NCBI GenBank assembly: GCA_945875065.1
Contig: CAMCJC010000112.1
Coordinates: forward strand, 1 to 7,767
Reading direction: 5' to 3'
Length of the DNA stretch: 7,767 bases
Origin: an uncultured Propionibacteriaceae bacterium
Lineage (GTDB): Bacteria; Actinomycetota; Actinomycetes; Propionibacteriales; Propionibacteriaceae
Shown here: piece by piece, positions 5,118 through 7,767 of the stretch
How positions within the stretch are numbered: the first letter of the stretch is position 1
Layout of the letters: every line of letters starts with the position of its first letter
Position numbers and translations under genes: made by a program
The notes under the pieces: generated by a model
The model's input: only the letters and a program-made list of their open reading frames with translations
What the model was told of the DNA's origin: nothing
Database searches by the model: none

Positions 5118-7226
5118 CTACCCCCCGATGGTTTGTTGTAGGAATGTCCAGATGAGGGCGTTGACCCAGGCGGCTTGGGCGTTGTCGGCTGCGCCGCCGT
5201 GGCCGCCTTCGATGTTCTCGAAGTAGCGGACGTTTGCGCCGATGCCTTCCAGTGCGGCGGTGAGTTTGCGGGCGTGGCCCGGATGGACGCGGTCATCGCG
5301 CGTCGACGTGCTGACTAGGACCGACGGGTAGTCGACGCTGTCGTCGAGGAGATGGTAGGGGCTGAAGGTGCGGATGAAGTCCCAGTCACTGGAATCCGGG
5401 TCGCCGTACTCGGCCATCCACGATGCGCCGGCGAGCAGGTGCGAGTAGCGGCGCATGTCCAGCAGCGGTACCTGGATCACTACGGCCCCGAACAGGCCCG
5501 GGTACTGCGTCAGCATGTTGCCGGTCAGCAGGCCACCGTTCGAGCGGCCCCAGCAGCCCAGGCGCTCCCGCGTCGTCACGCCGCGGGCGACGAGATCGCG
5601 GGCGACGCTGGAAAAGTCCTGGTAGGCGCGGTGCCGATGCTCCCTGAGCGCCGCCTGGTGCCAGGCCGGGCCGTACTCGCCGCCGCCGCGGATGTTCGCG
5701 ACGACGAGCGTGCCGCCTCGCTCCAGCCACGCCTTGCCGGCGATCGCGCCGTAGCTCGGGAACATCGAGATTTCGAAGCCGCCGTAGCCCTGCATCAGGA
5801 CGGGGCTCTCGTCGGCGGGCCGCGGGGTGGCGGGGCCGATCTGGAAGTACGGGACGCGTGTGCCGTCGTCGCTGTCCGCGAAGTGCTGCGTCACGACCAA
5901 ACCGGTGGAATCGAAGTGTGACGGCTCGGCCTTCAACGCCTCGAGCGCGCCGGGCGCGCCCCCGTCGAGCATGGGCGCCAAGTCGGAGACGTACAGGGTG
6001 GGCGGCTGGAGGAAGCCGCTGGCGACGATCTGGATGTCGTTGCCCGCGACGTCGTCGACGGCCTCCGCCTGGACCGTGCCGGGCAGATCGCGGTGGATGC
6101 GTTCGGCCCGCCACCCGTCGCCGGTGGGGACGTAGGCGACTAGGTAGGTGCGGACGTCCTCCTGCGCGATCGCGACGATCAGGTCGCGGGTGGTGAACCA
6201 TTCGGCTAGGGACGTGCTGTCGTTCGGTGTGAACAAGACGGTGGCGCGCGGGCCGCCGCCGGTCCACCCGGGCAGGAACGAGGCCAGGGGCGCGACCGCC
6301 AGCGACCCGGCCGGCAGCAGCACCCCGTCGACCTCGAAGTCGGTGCGCGGCGCGAGCAGGAGGAGGTCGCGGTGGGGGTGGGCCTCGCAGTCGCCGGGGA
6401 CGTCGATGAGCGTCGTGGAGCCGTCGGGGTTCAGCAGCAGGAGGTCGTTGTCGTAGAACGCGCGGACGCGGTACAGCCAGTCGCGAGCAAAGCCCGGGGC
6501 GTCATCGTGCCAGCACGCGGCCTGCATGTCACCGGGCTCGGCGGCGTACAGGAGTTCGGCGTCGGCGAGGGGCGTGCCGCGACGCCACCTGCGCACCTGC
6601 AGCGGATAGCCCGACGACGACAGCGAGCCGGGCCCGAAGTCGTTGCAGATCAGGACGGTGTCCGCGTCGATCCACGCGATGCCGCCCTTCGCCTCTGGCC
6701 GCAGGAAACCGCCCTCGGCGGGGTCAACGAACTGGCCGGTGACTAGGTCGAACTCGCGGCTGATATCGGCATCGGAGCCGCCGTGCGACAGGTGGACGAG
6801 CGTGTGCCGCCACGGCTCGTCGCCTTCCGGGCGCAGCACCGCCGCGCCGTGCCACACCCAGTCCTGGCCCTCGGCGGCATTGAGGGCGTCGACGTCGATC
6901 AGGACCTCCCACTTTGGCTCTTCGGTCCGGAATGACGCGCAAGTCGTGCGACGCCACAACCCACGGGGGTGGTCGGCGTCGGTCCAGAAGTTGTACAGGT
7001 AGTCGCCGCGCTGCTTGACCGACGGGATGCTTGCGGGCGAGTCGAGGATCGCCTTGAGGTCCGCCGCTAGCGCGGTGACTTCGCCCTCGACGTCGAGTTC
7101 GCCCTCGGCGCGGGCGTTGCGATCGCGCACCCAACGCAACGCGTCCTCGCCGACCACGTCCTCCAGCCAGAGGTGCGGGTCGGTGGAGCCGTCGCGTGCG
7201 GGCAGGGCAGGGTGGCGCTCGGTCAT
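5118..7226 (-). CDS. Prolyl oligopeptidase family serine peptidase (S9A)
   Basis: This is a 702-residue cytoplasmic-type peptidase with no signal peptide, about the standard length of prolyl oligopeptidases. It is expected to cleave short proline-containing peptides. The N-terminal conserved segment DPHLWLEDV is at 16-24. A seven-bladed propeller should fill about 70-420. The alpha/beta-hydrolase domain follows, with QGYGGF at 479-484 and NIRGGGEYG at 511-519. The triad is Ser562 in GRSNGG (the second Gly of the usual GGSNGG is Arg here), Asp644 in RDDRVHPGH and His676 in EGGHGG. The only sensible start is the ATG at 7226, which has no Shine-Dalgarno site; a TAGACT element 6 bases upstream suggests a leaderless transcript. 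The last 56 codons before Gly701 are duplicated exactly at 449-616. The C-terminal Gly701-Gly702 are encoded by DNA outside the repeat, so this gene may have received a slightly altered end when the cassette arrived. It lies 30 bp downstream of the hydrolase gene, on the same strand. Confidence 0.93.
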   Translation of the reverse strand: MTERHPALPARDGSTDPHLWLEDVVGEDALRWVRDRNARAEGELDVEGEVTALAADLKAILDSPASIPSVKQRGDYLYNFWTDADHPRGLWRRTTCASFRTEEPKWEVLIDVDALNAAEGQDWVWHGAAVLRPEGDEPWRHTLVHLSHGGSDADISREFDLVTGQFVDPAEGGFLRPEAKGGIAWIDADTVLICNDFGPGSLSSSGYPLQVRRWRRGTPLADAELLYAAEPGDMQAACWHDDAPGFARDWLYRVRAFYDNDLLLLNPDGSTTLIDVPGDCEAHPHRDLLLLAPRTDFEVDGVLLPAGSLAVAPLASFLPGWTGGGPRATVLFTPNDSTSLAEWFTTRDLIVAIAQEDVRTYLVAYVPTGDGWRAERIHRDLPGTVQAEAVDDVAGNDIQIVASGFLQPPTLYVSDLAPMLDGGAPGALEALKAEPSHFDSTGLVVTQHFADSDDGTRVPYFQIGPATPRPADESPVLMQGYGGFEISMFPSYGAIAGKAWLERGGTLVVANIRGGGEYGPAWHQAALREHRHRAYQDFSSVARDLVARGVTTRERLGCWGRSNGGLLTGNMLTQYPGLFGAVVIQVPLLDMRRYSHLLAGASWMAEYGDPDSSDWDFIRTFSPYHLLDDSVDYPSVLVSTSTRDDRVHPGHARKLTAALEGIGANVRYFENIEGGHGGAADNAQAAWVNALIWTFLQQTIGG
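5127..5294 (+). repeat. Right copy of 168-bp perfect direct repeat
   Basis: This copy lies inside the complete peptidase gene and covers the codons for residues 645-700. It is identical to 449-616 and in direct orientation. Recombination between the copies would delete 4,678 bp and fuse the peptidase gene to the TAG at 446-448, giving an intact 700-residue protein. Confidence 0.97.
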
Positions 7227-7232
7227 AGCGAA

Positions 7233-7238
7233 AGTCTA
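7233..7238 (-). promoter_or_regulatory. Possible -10 element of the peptidase gene (leaderless)
   Basis: TAGACT on the minus strand (TANNNT pattern) ends 6 bases before the ATG at 7226, in the 30-bp gap after the upstream gene. It has the same spacing as the element before the SorC gene. No -35 match is clear, and readthrough from the upstream gene is also possible. Confidence 0.35.
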
Positions 7239-7256
7239 TTCTCGCATCGCCGCGCC

Positions 7257-7767
7257 CTAGTAGCTGAAGACCTCGGTGACGAAGTCCTGTGGGACCTCTT
7301 CGATGCTCGCCCACCGCCACTTGGGCTGGTTATCTTTGTCGACGAGGAGCGCGCGGACGCCCTCGGCGAAGTCGACGGGGAGCATCCTTTCGGCGAGCCG
7401 GAGATCCTGGTGGAGGACGCCGTTTAGGTCGAGGGTGGCGGCGCGCCGCAGCGCCCGTAGCGCGACGTGTACCGCGAACGGGGACCGCGCCCGCAGCTCG
7501 CGCCCGGCCTCCTGGGCGGCGGGATCGGGGTGCTGTTCGAGACGGTGGACGATCTCGACGGGGTCGTCGCCGACGTAGCAGTCCTGGAGCCACTGCGCCT
7601 GGGACAAGGGTGCGGGCAGGTCGCCGTCGGCCGACTCATCGGCTAGTCCGGCGCGGATCGCGTCGCCACCGCCGATCTCCATCGCGGTGAGCGCCATGTG
7701 CGTGCCGAGGGCACCGGCCCGCGAGAGCCAACACATGACCCCGGCGTCGGGAAAGAAGCCGATCTTC
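7257..7767 (-). CDS. 3-hydroxyisobutyryl-CoA hydrolase (enoyl-CoA hydratase superfamily), C-terminal part
   Basis: The gene enters from the right edge; 169 C-terminal residues are visible and the N-terminal half is outside the window. An internal Met at 7736 is not the start, because the frame continues upstream with KIGFFPDAGV. GFFPD is the hallmark of the 3-hydroxyisobutyryl-CoA hydrolase branch of the crotonase fold, and its Asp is a conserved active-site residue. Further branch features are SPFAVHVALRALR (visible residues 95-107), LHQDLRLAERM (118-128) and EGVRALLVDKDNQPKW (135-150), the last being the typical C-terminal signature. The family hydrolyses 3-hydroxyisobutyryl-CoA in valine breakdown; some bacterial members are annotated as generic enoyl-CoA hydratases and act on related thioesters. 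Cys replaces the usual aromatic residue after GV-M. It is on the same strand as the peptidase gene and unrelated to the sugar cassette. The TAG stop is at 7257-7259. Confidence 0.85.
   Translation of the reverse strand, partial: KIGFFPDAGVMCWLSRAGALGTHMALTAMEIGGGDAIRAGLADESADGDLPAPLSQAQWLQDCYVGDDPVEIVHRLEQHPDPAAQEAGRELRARSPFAVHVALRALRRAATLDLNGVLHQDLRLAERMLPVDFAEGVRALLVDKDNQPKWRWASIEEVPQDFVTEVFSY

Noticed and set aside
5070..5126. Possible bidirectional terminator between the convergent regulator and peptidase genes
   Set aside because: Only weak 4-5 bp stems or an 8-bp inverted repeat with a 41-base loop were found, without T-runs.

Overview
The window is GC-rich, with dense minus-strand coding, actinobacterial-looking gene families and promoter-to-start spacings that fit leaderless mRNAs. 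A high-GC actinobacterium is the best guess; the sequence alone does not give a genus.

Layout, left to right. Positions 1-448 hold no gene I can support. Positions 446-622 are a decayed 3' fragment of a prolyl-oligopeptidase gene. Positions 801-4012 are a tight minus-strand operon, transcribed as FGGY sugar kinase, then class II aldolase, then D-2-hydroxyacid dehydrogenase. A divergent SorC-family regulator lies at 4092-5069, and an imperfect palindrome between the two start sites is a good operator candidate. Positions 5118-7226 encode the complete S9A prolyl oligopeptidase on the minus strand. The right edge holds the 3' part of a 3-hydroxyisobutyryl-CoA hydrolase gene, also on the minus strand.

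How it fits together. The regulator probably senses a phosphorylated sugar made by the kinase and controls the three enzymes. The implied route is phosphorylation of a ketose, retro-aldol cleavage to dihydroxyacetone phosphate plus an aldehyde, and an NAD-linked 2-hydroxyacid/2-oxoacid step. No transporter or isomerase is present, and the substrate cannot be read from the sequence.

Most striking feature. The whole catabolic cassette lies between two perfect 168-bp direct repeats (449-616 and 5127-5294) of the last codons of the peptidase gene. Recombination between them would remove exactly 4,678 bp and leave one intact peptidase gene ending at 446. This looks like a recently inserted metabolic cassette at the 3' end of a housekeeping-type gene. 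No recombinase or transposase is visible in the window.
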